Of a stretch of 64,000 nucleotides of DNA, positions 1 to 11,310 are shown piece by piece. The stretch is taken from contig JBAMJV010001834.1 in assembly GCA_037951105.1 (NCBI GenBank), positions 91,001-155,000 on the forward strand. Reading direction: 5' to 3'. This stretch comes from Echinarachnius parma (taxonomy: Eukaryota > Echinodermata > Echinoidea > Clypeasteroida > Echinarachniidae). The notes below the pieces were generated by a model. It ran no database searches. It was given only the letters and a program-made list of their open reading frames with translations, and was not told the DNA's origin. A program made the translations under genes and the position numbers. Within the stretch, counting starts at the first letter, position 1. Each line of letters starts with the position of its first letter.

Positions 1-379
1 TTTTTATTGTCACTCATATTTTCTGTTTTTGATACTTGAGCCACAGTGAACCACTTTGCCTCCCGGGGCTTCACCAATGCTCTGGTAGGCTATTGTTCAC
101 AATGGCATTAAATTAAATAAATTTTAAAAAAATAAAAAATAAAAAATATATAAAATATAAACAAAATTTACCCAGGTCAGCCTCTTCAGTGCTTTTGACC
201 TGAGTGAATTTTGGAAATGGGGAATAAGAAGTGCACTGAATGGAAAAGGGCTAATTTAATTTCTTTTTTAAATATCTGGTTTAATGTAAAAAAAAACCCA
301 TTAAACACTCTATTGAAAATGTGACATTATATCTATGTACAACTCTACCATTTAAAATCCTCTCCATATTTTTGTTCAG
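1..379. other. Intron sequence upstream of the first visible ETNPPL-like exon
   Basis: AT-rich DNA with no open frame matching the neighbouring gene. It ends in a splice acceptor (TTTGTTCAG, AG at 378-379), so it is read as the 3' part of an intron whose upstream exon lies outside the window. Confidence 0.7.
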
Positions 380-504
380 ACATTGTTCCTGACATAGTGA
401 CCATGGGCAAGCCAATGGGGAACGGTCATCCCATTGCAGCGGTTATTACAACCAAGGAGATAGCAGATAGCCTGGGCAGAGGAGATCACCAGTACTTCAA
501 CACA
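380..504 (+). CDS. ETNPPL: ETNPPL-like exon with PLP lysine
   Basis: Acceptor AG at 378-379 and donor GTAAGT at 505. The exon begins with the last two bases of a split codon. It encodes [20 protein letters not shown] and ends in phase 0 after YFNT; the lysine of MGK is the expected PLP attachment site. Confidence 0.9.
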
Positions 505-2961
505 GTAAGTAGAAACACAGACAGGCACACAGACATACAAACCGACGGACAGATAGATAGATGCATATATAGACACACATATTGACAGCCATACGGACAG
601 ACATACAGACAGACAGATAGACATACATACATACATACAGACAGATATACCAACAGATAGACATACAGACAGACAGATAGACCAACATATCAAGGTTCAA
701 GGTTCATTTTATTTCTTTTTTTCACAAAAACATTTGTACAAAGAATAATAGAATAATCAGCAAAGATAAGGTAAATTTGAAGTACAATATTTAGTCAATA
801 TACAACCCAAACAGGTTTTTCTAAACAAGTAATGAAAGAAAGAGGAGACCTTAAAGAAGCTGGGCTTGTAAGAGCAAGGTCCCCAAAGAAAATATAATAC
901 ATGTTTTAATTACTTTGAAACATTTTAAAAAGTAAAACTACCTTATAAGACTAAAAATGATTAAACGTGGGAAACATATAGAGAGATAGACAGACAGTCA
1001 GACAGATACACAGTCACACGGTCAGACATACATACAAATCTCTAAACGAAATGCAAAAGTGTGCATTATGAAATTGCTGGGCATTTTTAAAATGTCTATT
1101 TATACATTGAATGAAGAGAAACGCTGCTGAAAATTGCTTATTTACCATGAAAGCTTGTGTGTAACAAAATGAGAGTCAATATAGAGCAAAACATGCATTG
1201 GGCCATGGTAGCTTCTAAAATGACCAAACATTAATGCCTGTTGACATGGATCAGTTATCTATTAGCGTTTTCTGTATTTGTTTTCCATAACAGTATGGAG
1301 GTAATCCTGTGTCATGTGCGGTGGGCCTGGCTGTTTTGGATGTGATTCAAAATGAGAAGCTGAGAGAGCACGCCGTAGAGACCGGAGATCTCCTTATGAA
1401 GTCGCTCAGGAAACTTGCTGAGAAATATGAGATCATCGGCGATGTTAGGTAAAACAATTGCCTAAGAACAACCAACAAAATAGTTGAAGTTTGCTACTTT
1501 AGAAATATATTTTCACAATTTATTTTAAGTGTTCAATTAAAAGGAACATGAAATTTCTCTTTCATTTGAGACATACGGTTGGTCTACCTTATATGTTCAC
1601 ATTTTATCATTTATTCTATTAGCATTGCAATTTTTAAAAGGAAAAATAGAAATTATATTACATTATGATATTATGTTATTAAGTAATTAAGTTATGCAAA
1701 TTGGCAACTTTGCAACAGGTTTTTTTTTTTACTGCTGAATATTAATAACTAGAAACTATCCACCCTTGTTTGTGTAAAAATCAAGAGAAAATAAGAAAAT
1801 GCCTGTTTGATGATCAAAACTACGAGAGCCTTGCAATTAGAAAAAAAAACATCATATGCTATTAAATAAATAAATTAAATGTTGCATTAAAAAAAATATA
1901 AAACTACTAATATCTCTGACAGGAAAAAGTGCAAACTTACAGTGTATTATGAGTATTAAATGTTGGTTAATGTTATCCTCTCTTGTTCACAGGGGCTGGG
2001 GAATGTTCATTGGCGTTGAGCTGGTCAAAGATCGCACCACCAAGATGCCTGCCCCTGCAGAGGCCTCCTACATCATTCAAAGGTAACAATTATGATGATT
2101 ATGTCGATGACAACAACCATGATGATGGTGGTGATAGTGATTATGCTGCTGCTGCTGATGATGACCTTTGAAGGTTTCCATAGTGATAGATGACTTAATT
2201 GCACCTTATTTATCCAATATCTTTTCTTTGAAGAGTAGTGGTCCTCAGAATGCCCCACTCTGTGGTAAAGATTTTGATCAGTATATTCTCCTGCTGATAG
2301 TCAGAACAGGTTGATTGAATAGACGAGAGTAATGAGGACTCTGAGAGAGAATATTGGACTTGGTATACCACATGTTTAAAACAAAATCATGGTTATTGTT
2401 TAGGGTTGGAAGTTGAGATTTTTTGAATATTTTATTGGATGCTTTTTTCCTTCAAAATTTGCCATCAGATTACGTGACATGAAGATCCTGTTCAGCTCTG
2501 AGGGCCCGTTTGAGAACATCCTCAAGTTTAAGCCCCCGATGCCGTTTGATGCTGGCAACGTCAAGCAACTCGTGGATGCGCTTGCGACCACCTTCGCCGA
2601 AATCAAGAAAATGGCTGCTCCACTCGAACTCCCAGCCAACCACCACCTTCGACTTCCAATCTGGCAGGCCCGCATGATGGGGCATGACCTTGAAGAGGAT
2701 GAGGAGGTAACCACGGCAACGCTGAATGGAAACAACAACAGAAGTGCTCGTCTTTCTAGTGGGAAGCGCAAGATGTCACGCGATTCACCCCAGTCGCCCG
2801 TGATGTCGTCCGGCCGAGGTTCACTCGCTGATTCGTCGGAGGGGAACTCCAACCATGTGATCAGCGATGAGGAAGATGATGATGCGGTTGTCGTGGTTAC
2901 AAAAAAGAGAAAAATGGTGGAAGTGGAAAGAGAGATTGATCCCGTTGACATGTTAGACTAG
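380..2961 (+). CDS. ETNPPL: ETNPPL/PHYKPL-type PLP-dependent phospho-lyase, last four coding exons (5' partial)
   Basis: Joined coding exons are 380-504, 1294-1448, 1993-2082 and 2469-2961 (about 286 residues plus stop TAG at 2959-2961). All introns are GT-AG and phases match. The motif [11 protein letters not shown] places the PLP Schiff-base lysine of class-III aminotransferase-fold enzymes at codon 409-411. It is followed by [20 protein letters not shown], then [17 protein letters not shown] and [12 protein letters not shown], all typical of the ethanolamine-phosphate and 5-phosphohydroxylysine phospho-lyases. Members of this family cleave phosphoethanolamine, or phosphohydroxylysine, to an aldehyde, ammonia and phosphate. 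The N-terminal half lies upstream of the window. After the enzyme domain (about 2620) there is a tail of about 110 residues with acidic clusters (EEDEE, DEEDDD), SP sites and basic KRK clusters that resemble nuclear-localisation signals. ETNPPL and PHYKPL cannot be separated safely from this half; the basic tail is closer to what is known of vertebrate ETNPPL. Family call firm, paralogue call moderate. Confidence 0.88.
515..680. repeat. Degenerate ACAG/ACAT/AGAT tetranucleotide repeat in intron
   Basis: Runs of ACAG, ACAT and ATAG units directly after the donor of the first exon. A shorter, similar patch lies at about 980-1035. Confidence 0.85.
691..950 (-). mobile_element. Probable 3' end of a 5'-truncated non-LTR retroposon
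   Basis: On the minus strand the segment ends in AAATAAAATGAACCTTGA, followed by a second copy of the heptamer ACCTTGA. This is the usual architecture of non-LTR 3' ends (A-rich signal plus short terminal repeat). No coding part is left. Inference from structure only. Confidence 0.4.
1294..1448 (+). CDS. ETNPPL: ETNPPL-like exon
   Basis: Acceptor CATAACAG ends at 1293 and donor GTAAAA starts at 1449. It starts in phase 0 with [16 protein letters not shown], which continues the FNT of the preceding exon, and ends within the arginine codon of GDVRG. Confidence 0.9.
1993..2082 (+). CDS. ETNPPL: ETNPPL-like exon
   Basis: Acceptor TTCACAG ends at 1992 and donor GTAACA starts at 2083. It encodes [20 protein letters not shown] and ends in a split arginine codon. 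A short GAT-rich repeat follows in the intron (about 2090-2165). Confidence 0.9.
2469..2961 (+). CDS. ETNPPL: ETNPPL-like terminal exon with long charged tail
   Basis: Acceptor GCCATCAG ends at 2468. The exon encodes [20 protein letters not shown] and KPPMPF, which closes the enzyme domain. About 110 low-complexity, highly charged residues follow, with SGKRKMSR (near 2758), DEEDDD (near 2866) and KKRKM (near 2902), then stop TAG at 2959-2961. The tail is unbroken despite its composition, which argues that it is really translated. Confidence 0.9.
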
Positions 2962-3168
2962 GAGGACTATTAGTCATCTGAATAGAGAGCAAATGGTTAT
3001 CTGTCAATTATAGGATTATTATTGCAATGAACATGTAATGGATTGAGTACAATTTCTGACAACAAGAGCAAAAAATGATGATGTGGTCATCATGATTAGA
3101 ATAATAGGAAGATGGAGGAGGAAGAGTGAGTTAATATAGATGACTCGGGCAAGAAAATTGCAGTGTCC

Positions 3169-3174
3169 AATAAA
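3169..3174 (+). terminator. Candidate poly(A) signal of the ETNPPL-like gene
   Basis: AATAAA about 210 bases after the stop codon, the first canonical hexamer in the 3' flank. Its use is not shown by sequence alone. Confidence 0.45.
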
Positions 3175-3649
3175 GCATATATTTATATCTGCCTTAAATG
3201 CAAATTTGTTATGCTTTGATAGCAAAACTTTTTTCTTGTGCTATTTCTGGGAGAAATTAAATTGTCAAGCATTCAGACTTATGGATTTTCATTTATGGAT
3301 TGATTAACCTTTCTTATCTTTACTGTCCCATCCCCCGACATTACAATGAGCTAGTCAAGCAGATTATAGTATTGGATAAAAAAAGGGGTCACTATCAAAA
3401 ACCAAAGAATTATTTTTCAATGGGACTTTTAATTTTGTTTATTTTAAAGAATTATGTCTCCCAGTAACTAACTTGTGCAATTGTTATTAAATTTCAAACT
3501 GAACTTATTATTTACATTGCCTATTTTTTGTCTTTATAACTTGGAAAAAATGCAAATATTTATCACTATTGCATGATATTGAATACGCAAAAAATGAAAA
3601 CTATGCTTTCATCATCTACCACGTGAAAAATATATCATAACTTAGATGT
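3175..3649. other. Intergenic DNA, no gene seen
   Basis: AT-rich, with no coding similarity and no clear repeat structure recognised. Confidence 0.6.
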
Positions 3650-4225
3650 TTATGGAAAGATTTGGACAAAAACTGCTTTGAAATTGAGTAATTGAGCATT
3701 TATTGGTTCCAAAATAAAACGAACGTTGTCAAAGTCCGATTTAACCGCATACAGAAATGCGTATGAGGCTACGTGCAAAAGACCATGCGGTCCCCATGCA
3801 GTATGTGGTATGCGGGCTTGTCGATATCTCCATCCCAGCGCTAGCGGCGCTGACAGGTGCGAACGGGCGGTGGATTTATAGCCAAATTTTATGGGCAGCC
3901 ATTGTATTACTTTCAATATTTCTACATTTAACAATACTAAGGTTTGGATTTTACCACACAAGCCCTTTTTATAAACTTATTCAACGATATTGATCAATTA
4001 GTTTGGCCAATAGCGCTAGCGGCGCTGACAGGTGCGAACGGGCGGTGGATTTATAGCCAAATTTTATGGGCAGCCATTGTATTACTTTCAATATTTCTAC
4101 ATTTAACAATACTAAGGTTTGGATTTTACCACACAAGCCCTTTTTATAAACTTATTCAACGATATTGATCAATTAGTTTGGCCAATATAGATGTTTTCTG
4201 TAACTTTCCCAATACTGTTTATATT
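3650..4225 (+). repeat. Dispersed repeat family I, copy 1 (with internal tandem duplication)
   Basis: Contains words shared in the same order with 32690-32990 and 58815-59205: a start like AAAACTGCTT.GAAATTGA, a centre like GCGAACGGGCGGTGAATTTA, and an end TTGATCAATTAGTTTGGCCA. Copies differ in length and by many substitutions. No terminal inverted repeat or coding frame was recognised, so the class is unknown. Confidence 0.75.
3837..4186 (+). repeat. Tandem duplication, 175-bp period, two near-identical copies
   Basis: Copy 1 is about 3837-4011 and copy 2 about 4012-4186. Both begin AGCGCTAGCGGCGCTGACAG and end at GTTTGGCCAAT. They look essentially identical, so the duplication is recent. 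Other family I copies in the window lack it. Confidence 0.95.
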
Positions 4226-7140
4226 TACACTGTATTGTTTTCACATAAACTCTTAGTCATCACATGTATGAACTAGTCATATAACAATGGTACTCTGTCA
4301 AATTAAATTGTAAGAATGCACTTGACCAAGTTCTTCAGACAGGTTTACATGAATATCTTAATCCCTCATTTATCTACAATGAATAGAAGCTTGGGTAAGA
4401 ATTCAAGTGTCTATTACGATGGCTTTTAGGCATATATATTGTGTGGATTAAGGAACAGATCACTAGATGTGATTCTATGAGTATTGTGACTACAGTTGAC
4501 AATGGCGCTCAGAGGGTTTAAGCATATATCATTCATGTGTAGAGTTATATTGAGCTATTCACTGCACTGTATGTATCATCGATACATAATATTTTACATT
4601 TTATATATTACAAAACACTTGTTTGTATGCATTGACATGTATAATTCTTGTTTTATGTAATGAGTATATATCAGATTATATGTACATGAATACACACACA
4701 TAATATTATTCATGTAGAAATGAGATTTCATCTAAAAATACATCAAGGCATGAGCATATCTAGAGTGACATATTTAAGAGTAATGGCAAATGTGTTGAAA
4801 TGGCGACTATGTTGCAATCATATGTGATTCCAAAGACCAGTATGATAATGATGAGTTTACTTTATATTATTTATTATTTGAAAAAAACTCTTAAATTAAG
4901 GGTTTATAAAAAGCTTTTAAAATTAAAAACAATAGCGATAAATGAAATTAAACATTCTTACATATGTTCATATACACTACACAATCTGATCTGACAAACG
5001 ATGTATTATACATGCTTTAAGTACACACATCTTGCTTAAGTTCTGAACACATGTCATACATGTGGTTGAATTCATTTTGTTGAATGTACATTGAAAATAT
5101 ATAACATATGACATGTTTGTTAGATACTGTTCTCCTTTTGCAGACATAATTAAGTTCAGTAAAACATTATACATACCTGTAAACATCCAGTTAGTGACAT
5201 TTGAAAGGATTCAAATGATACTGGAAACAAAAAAACACTTTGTAGTCTTAACTCTTGGGTTCATTTTCTTTTTACTCTGAATATAGGTATCATGGATTAT
5301 TTATCCCTTTTTTCAAGTTCAAAGAAAATGTATCTTTGTACCTTATAAATCTGAGCACCTTGATTGTGTTTGAATATAAAAGTAAATTGCATATTGTGCT
5401 TGTGAGAATCATGGAAAAATGCAGATGCTAGACCAATTGATTTATCGTAATGACATTTTATTTTTTCAAGATCTAAATTTCAATATAATTCCACAAAAGG
5501 GTACTTTAAAATCCTAAACTTCTTTAATAGGCTATTTCTCAAATTGTATTTCCTTTGATATATAATATTAATCTTGCATCTTTAGAATTTGGGCTTGCAA
5601 AAGGAGGGCAGTATCTTTGAATAATTTTGTCAAATAATTTTGTCAAATCATATAGATTATGACTATTTCTTTGAAAATATGCTGTGAGTGTCATAGTGGA
5701 TTTTAAACTGTGTGTGCCATACAAATTTTTTAATGCAATTTGAAAATACATTTATAAATGACTTTGTTATAAAGGGATTACTTTCTAAGAAGGTGAATGG
5801 GTTTATATTTCTTCATTCTTGAAGGATAAATATCAATTCATATTCATTTATGAAATTTAATTGCTTCATTTATATTTGCATGTTGTGTGCTAGAGTTATA
5901 AAGTTGGCCTCTTTTTTAAAATAAATGAACTAGATTTGCGACTTTTTTCAGTTATTACTTCATTTTTATAAGTTTTAAGTTAATGTATCATTGTATTTAC
6001 TCCTACATTCAATATGAGTATGCGCGATAGATGCTGTTTCTGAACGCGAAGTTGATATTTTATTCGCTGCACACAAGAAATTTCGAGATTTTCTCTGCTT
6101 GCTGCGATATATCGCAGTTGCGATCGATAAGAGGATCGTTAAGTGATATCGTTATCGGAGCTGCGCTGACAGAATGATTGACAGGTGATCTTAAAAATGA
6201 TTCCCTGGCGATGTAGAAATACTTTCAGGATCACAGACTTATTTTGTATGTTCATTTGGGATATGTCTTTGATGTAAGAGAGCTAAATCTCTGTCTGGTG
6301 GTACCCTTTAAGCTTTTCTGGAATGAACTTATTTTTACCACTTGGATCAAATTAATTAGTCTTTTTACTCAACTGGTTGACAAAGTTAATTAAAATTAAA
6401 AATGAGTATAAAAGAATTTACAATTAATAATTAGAAATGTTTCATAAAGGATTTGTTTACATTAACAAATGCCAGTTTTGTGTAAATGTATAAAGTGTGT
6501 GTTGAAGGGTAAGACATCGAGGATAAAATCGTCTTTATAAAGATGCAAATCATAATTCCCTTCATTTTGGAAGGAATATATTATTTTGATGTAACACATA
6601 GAGATAAATAAGATCTTACAGTAAGATCAAACTACATGTGTACTAGAAAACCAATTGATCTTTAATTGGTTAAATTAATTTATTAAGCATTCATTTTGAA
6701 GTGAACTGGATGCAAGAGGGCATATAGCCTGTCATAACTTTCTTACAATTAAGATGCATTGATAATGGTGCTAGATGTAAAGTTTTAGCAAGGAGGTATT
6801 AGAAAGTCTATCACTTCCTTGGTTTTAGTAGAATTATTAGAACTTTGCATATGATCATCTAGTATCTAGATGACAATAACACAAAATATATGTTATAATT
6901 GAATAAAACTGAGACATAAAAGGTATAAAAACTACATTCTAAAGATGTGAATTCATGACTTAGCTGAAAAGTCTTTTAAACCAAAAAACGTTTTTATCGT
7001 TATACTGAATCAAATTAAATGGAAAGGGTAATAAAGAAAAAGACTGGTCACATATTCAAAATGTCTAATATGCTTCTACATTTTCTGAATATTGAATAGA
7101 TTGAAACAATAATAGATTGTGCTCATCTTTAATCAGATGT
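4226..7140. other. Intergenic AT-rich DNA, no gene seen
   Basis: No exon with splice sites, RNA gene or convincing repeat boundary was found. A GC-richer patch at about 6010-6310 contains nested short palindromes (for example TGCGATATATCGCA near 6105) and ends in GGTGGTACCCTTTAA. That end resembles the 26.4-kb TTAA element, so it may be a decayed relative. Confidence 0.6.
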
Positions 7141-7174
7141 GATGTGCCATCTTGCGAACACCGTGCCGAACGAC

Positions 7175-7360
7175 GGTGTGTAGCAGTGCACACATGCTCA
7201 GTGTTTTGCAGTGTGCGCAAACTGTGTAACAGTGCACACTTGCTCAGTGTTTTGCAGTGTGCGCAAACTGTGTAACAGTGTACACTTGCTCAGTGTTTTG
7301 CAGTGTGCGCAAACTGTGTAACAGTGCACACTTGCTCAGTGTTTTGCAGTGTGCGCAAAC
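7175..7360 (+). repeat. Tandem repeat, 46-bp unit, four copies
   Basis: Units start near 7175, 7221, 7267 and 7313 and contain CAGTGTTTTGCAGTGTGCGC. The first copy is the most diverged. No open frame is maintained. Confidence 0.95.
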
Positions 7361-8296
7361 AAGCCTGGTTCAAGATGTTGAATCAGGGTGTAACATCCCC
7401 ATGCATGACAATCTTTCAAATATGTTTAATTAAGTAGTTATTAAAGTGCAATGTAGTTTTTCTAATATGCTCTTCTGTTTAGTCTGGGCTAGTTTTTAAT
7501 TGGTCAGTCTAAAATTGTAGCTTTAATCCTTTCTTTAACATGTTGATGCCAAATGTTCGTTTGTGAGTAAATTATTTTTAATCAAAATATACCGACTGTA
7601 GAATCTTTATGTATGAATTAATTTAATGTAAAGTTGCACTAAGGTCTATGGATCAATAAGGTGTAGATAACATTATGTTCAACATAAATGTTGGCCATAC
7701 ATGTTTGCATCTTCTTGCCTATATTTTAATATAACTTAAAATTAGCACAAAATTTCATCTGTATTGGTGTTTCATGAGAATAATAATTTTTACATTTTGT
7801 ATTAGAATACACAATTGTATACTGTATTCACCTCCAAATTGTTTGCTGTCATCTACAGCATTCACCAGTGTTGTGACTCGACTTGACCTTTCTGACATAA
7901 CAATAAATTATCAGGTGGTAAACATTTGGTAATTTGTATCGCCCACCATTCCTGTGTTTTGATGGTTCAAGCACAAGTCCAGTTGCAACGCTGACAAAGG
8001 CTGTAAAATGACAGCTGAAAATATGGGAGTAATTGTGATCAAAAGTTGATAAATTATAATTAATTAAATTGTTATTATGTTAGGTGATAGCAGATACCAA
8101 AGAAGAAATGTATCAGCGAAAAGATAAATCATAATTTTTGAGGACTGCTGGTAATAAATAAGCACTGTGACAATTGCTTTGCATTGAACTCTGTAAGTTA
8201 TTATTTTTTTTTTTTATGTCGGGTCTCTTTTAGGCATTTCAAGGACTAGATGGCCCTGAGCTCCTTCTTTTCAGTAGTTTGTATTATTTACTCGAG
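7361..8296. other. Intergenic DNA, no gene seen
   Basis: AT-rich, no supported feature. It ends directly at the minisatellite. Confidence 0.6.
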
Positions 8297-9697
8297 CAAA
8301 GACAATTGGGTTTTGGTGGGACTTAAGTTCAGTGGTAGTGTGTTCGAGTCCTAGCAAAGACAATTGGGTTTTGGTGGGACTTAAGTTCAGTGGTAGTGTG
8401 TTCGAGTCCTAGCAAAGACAATTGGGTTTTGGTGGGACTTAAGTTCAGTGGTAGTGTGTTCGAGTCCTACAAAGACAATTGGGTTTTGGTGGGACTTAAG
8501 TTCAGTGGTAGTGTGTTCGAGTCCCAGTCGAGTCCTAGCAAAGACAATTGGGTTTTGGTGGGACTTAAGTTCAGTGGTAGTGTGTTCGAGTCCTACAAAG
8601 ACAATTGGGTTTTGGTGGGACTTAAGTTCAGTGGTAGTGTGTTCGAGTCCTAGCAAAGACAATTGGGTTTTGGTGGGACTTCAATTCAGTGGTAGTGTGT
8701 TCGAGTCCTAGCAAAGACAATTGGGTTTTGGTGGGACTTAAGTTCAGTGGTAGTGTGTTCGAGTCCTAGCAAAGACAATTGGGTTTTGGTGGGACTTAAG
8801 TTCAGTGGTAGTGTGTTTGAGTCCTAGCAAAGACAATTGGGATTTGGTGGGACTTAAGTTCAGTGGTAGTGTGTTTGAGTCCTAGCAAAGACAATTGGGT
8901 TTTGGTGGGACTTGAGTTCAGTGGTAGTGTGTTCGAGTCCTAGCAAAGACAATTGGGTATTGGTGGGACTTAAGTTCAGTGGTAGTGTGTTCGAGTCCTA
9001 GCAAAGACAATTGGGTTTTGGTGGGACTTGAGTTCAGTGGTAGTGTGTTCGAGTCCTAGCAAAGACAATTGGGTTTTGGTGGGACTTAAGTTCAGTGGTA
9101 GTGTGTTCGAGTCCTACAAAGACAATTGGGTTTTGGTGGGACTTAAGTTCAGTGGTAGTGTGTTCGAGTCCTACAAAGACAATTGGGTTTTGGTGGGACT
9201 TAAGTTCAGTGGTAGTGTGTTCGAGTCCTACAAAGACAATTGGGTTTTGGTGGGACTTAAGTTCAGTGGTAGTGTGTTCGAGTCCTACAAAGACAATTGG
9301 GTTTTGGTGGGACTTAAGTTCAGTGGTAGTGTGTTCGAGTCCTACAAAGACAATTGGGTTTGGGTGGGACTTAACTTCAGTGGTAGTGTGTTCGAGTCCT
9401 ACAAAGACAATTGGGTTTTGGTGGGACTTAAGTTCAGTGGTAGTGTGTTCGAGTCCTACAAAGACAATTGGGTTTTGGTGGGACTTAAGTTCAGTGGTAG
9501 TGTGTTCGAGTCCTACAAAGACAATTGGGTTTTGGTGGGACTTAAGTTCAGTGGTAGTGTGTTCGAGTCCTACAAAGACAATTGGGTTTTGGTGGGACTT
9601 AAGTTCAGTGGTAGTGTGTTCGAGTCCTACAAAGACAATTGGGTTTGGGTGGGACTTAACTTCAGTGGTAGTGTGTTTGAGTCCTAGCAAAGACAAT
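8297..9697 (+). repeat. 57/58-bp minisatellite of 24 full units; unit resembles a shortened tRNA
   Basis: 24 complete units plus a partial one, each carrying GACAATTGGG, TTCAGTGGTAGTG and TTCGAGTCC. Units are mostly 58 bp before about 9110 and uniformly 57 bp from there to about 9690, so all three frames stay open there on both strands; these long open frames are a by-product of 57 = 3 x 19. TTCAGTGGTAG matches a tRNA D-arm/A-box and GTTCGAGTCC matches a T-arm/B-box, and GGACT pairs with AGTCC at the ends of this core. The A-to-B spacing is too short for a functional tRNA. Confidence 0.95.
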
Positions 9698-10326
9698 TTT
9701 CTTTGCTCGTTTTTCATGCATTTCATTTGTTGTATCATATCATTTTTTTCCCTGTTTATAATGTTTGTATTTAGTGAAGTATAGCGATGACCTTTGAACT
9801 TTGTGATAAGTTAAATAGGAATAACAACAACATTGATAATAGTTTTAATGTTGCCAAGGGATGTAAGATCATTTTTAGTAGAATGTTGAATAATTACATT
9901 GAATTAGACTTTGTGATAAGTCGACAAGAAAAAAGAAGGTACGTCAATTCTAACTTTGCTGTTGCCATGGGGTATGGATTGATAACATGGCAACTATCGA
10001 TTACTGAATGAATGAATTGAACAAGAAATATGTTTGTATATATATTGCTGTTAAAAAACCTTCAGAAAAATTATAAAAGATCTGTAATTTATCATTTTTG
10101 TTTTCTTTGCTGTCAACGATTTTTTATTATGTTTTTTGCTTGCACTGGAAAGGCATCAATATTATATTATAATATCTTGTTTACCCTTTTGTTTTGTTTT
10201 TAATATTCAAGCTATTTGTGAATGTAGTTTGTAAGTGCAAATGAATTTGTTCTCTTTTTTTGACATAATAACATGCTTTTGTATTGATTTTAAATGTGTC
10301 CATTTATGTACACTTGATATTGCTTA
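9698..10326. other. Intergenic DNA, no gene seen
   Basis: AT-rich, no supported feature. Confidence 0.6.
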
Positions 10327-10328
10327 TA

Positions 10329-10520
10329 CAGTGAACCACTTTATAACGAGGTACGTGATATAATGAGGTCATTTTACAGGTCCAGCTTCTATGTATCTTA
10401 TATATATATATATTTTTTTTTTGGTGGGTGGGGGGGGGGGGGGGGGGGGCTATGGGCCTGAAACCCTATAATATCCACCAAACGAGGTTCCAAGGTGCTT
10501 GTTACAATGAGTTTTCACTG
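10329..10520. mobile_element. pogo/Tigger-like MITE, 192 bp, TA target duplication
   Basis: Starts CAGTGAACCACTTTATAACG and ends in the reverse complement of CAGTGAAAACTCATTGTAAC, flanked by TA at 10327-10328 and 10521-10522. CAGT ends with a TATAAC-type internal part and a TA target are typical of pogo/Tigger elements of the Tc1/mariner group. The centre contains a long G run (about 10430-10449). No transposase. Confidence 0.8.
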
Positions 10521-10779
10521 TAGTTATATTCAAAATGAGATTCTCTCTCATTTTGGTCTTTGTGCATGAAAGAAATGTTTCATTACTACGTATTGGGTTT
10601 AAAATTAAATACCATTATAAATACATGTGTATACTTGTGTTTGCACATAATTTTATTCAAAATAAAACCCCTTACACGGTATATTTGATGTGGAATTGTG
10701 TCATTGTTACTTTATTTTTTTTGTCATCAAGTTTCTTATTTCCTTGACCATTTTGACATATTTGCTCACTGTTACTGTC

Positions 10780-11310
10780 TACTGATAAGTGCCTATTTTG
10801 GTTACTTCTAGTCATATAATTCCTCTTGGGCATTACTAAAGGCCTGGTCACACAGGACACGACTAGACCCGCGAATGCAATACGCATTAGTACGAATCGG
10901 TAAAAAGGTAGAAATCGTTGGCAAATCGTGTACGATTTCTACCTTTTTACCGATTCGTACTAATGCGTACTGCATTCGTGGGTCTAGTCGTGTCCTGTGT
11001 GACCAGGCCTTTATAACGGAAATAATCAATGCCTTTTGACTGACATTTGGAGACTGCAATGTTTTTCAAATTGAACCGCATAAAACGCCTTCTGAGCGTG
11101 CACTAACCAAATCGAGTAACGTAACCACGGACATAGCAGCTGACTCAACAACAGTGGTAATAACTAACTTGCTTTTGTTACTGCTTGCTCAGAAAACGTT
11201 TCATGCGGTACTGTTTGAAAACATGGCAGCCTTCAGTTGTCAGTCAATACAGATGATGATTACTAATGCCCAAGAGGAATTGTACAACTAGCAGTGACAG
11301 GAATTATGCA
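10780..11310. mobile_element. Older long palindromic element, interrupted in its left arm
   Basis: The left arm (about 10780-10838 plus 11012-11090) is complementary to the right arm (about 11165-11310). Examples are CCTCTTGGGCATTA (10822) with TAATGCCCAAGAGG (11263), and ACCGCATAAAACG with CGTTTCATGCGGTA. The arms are diverged. Outer ends are approximate. Confidence 0.7.
10839..11011. mobile_element. Foldback MITE inserted in the older palindrome
   Basis: Nearly perfect inverted arms of about 75 bp, starting AAGGCCTGGTCACACAGGAC and ending in its complement, flanked by TA at 10837-10838 and 11012-11013. The right arm of the host palindrome keeps the corresponding uninterrupted sequence. Terminal AAGGCCTGGTCACA resembles the element at 57103-57579. 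Confidence 0.88.

Noticed and set aside
7175-7360. 46-bp repeats as a CRISPR array
   Set aside because: Copies are directly tandem with no unique spacers, and the genome is an animal's.
9028-9784. Long open frames of more than 200 codons on both strands over the minisatellite
   Set aside because: They exist because the unit is 57 bp (19 codons) without stops. Several frames are open at once, and there is no start context, splice site or protein similarity.
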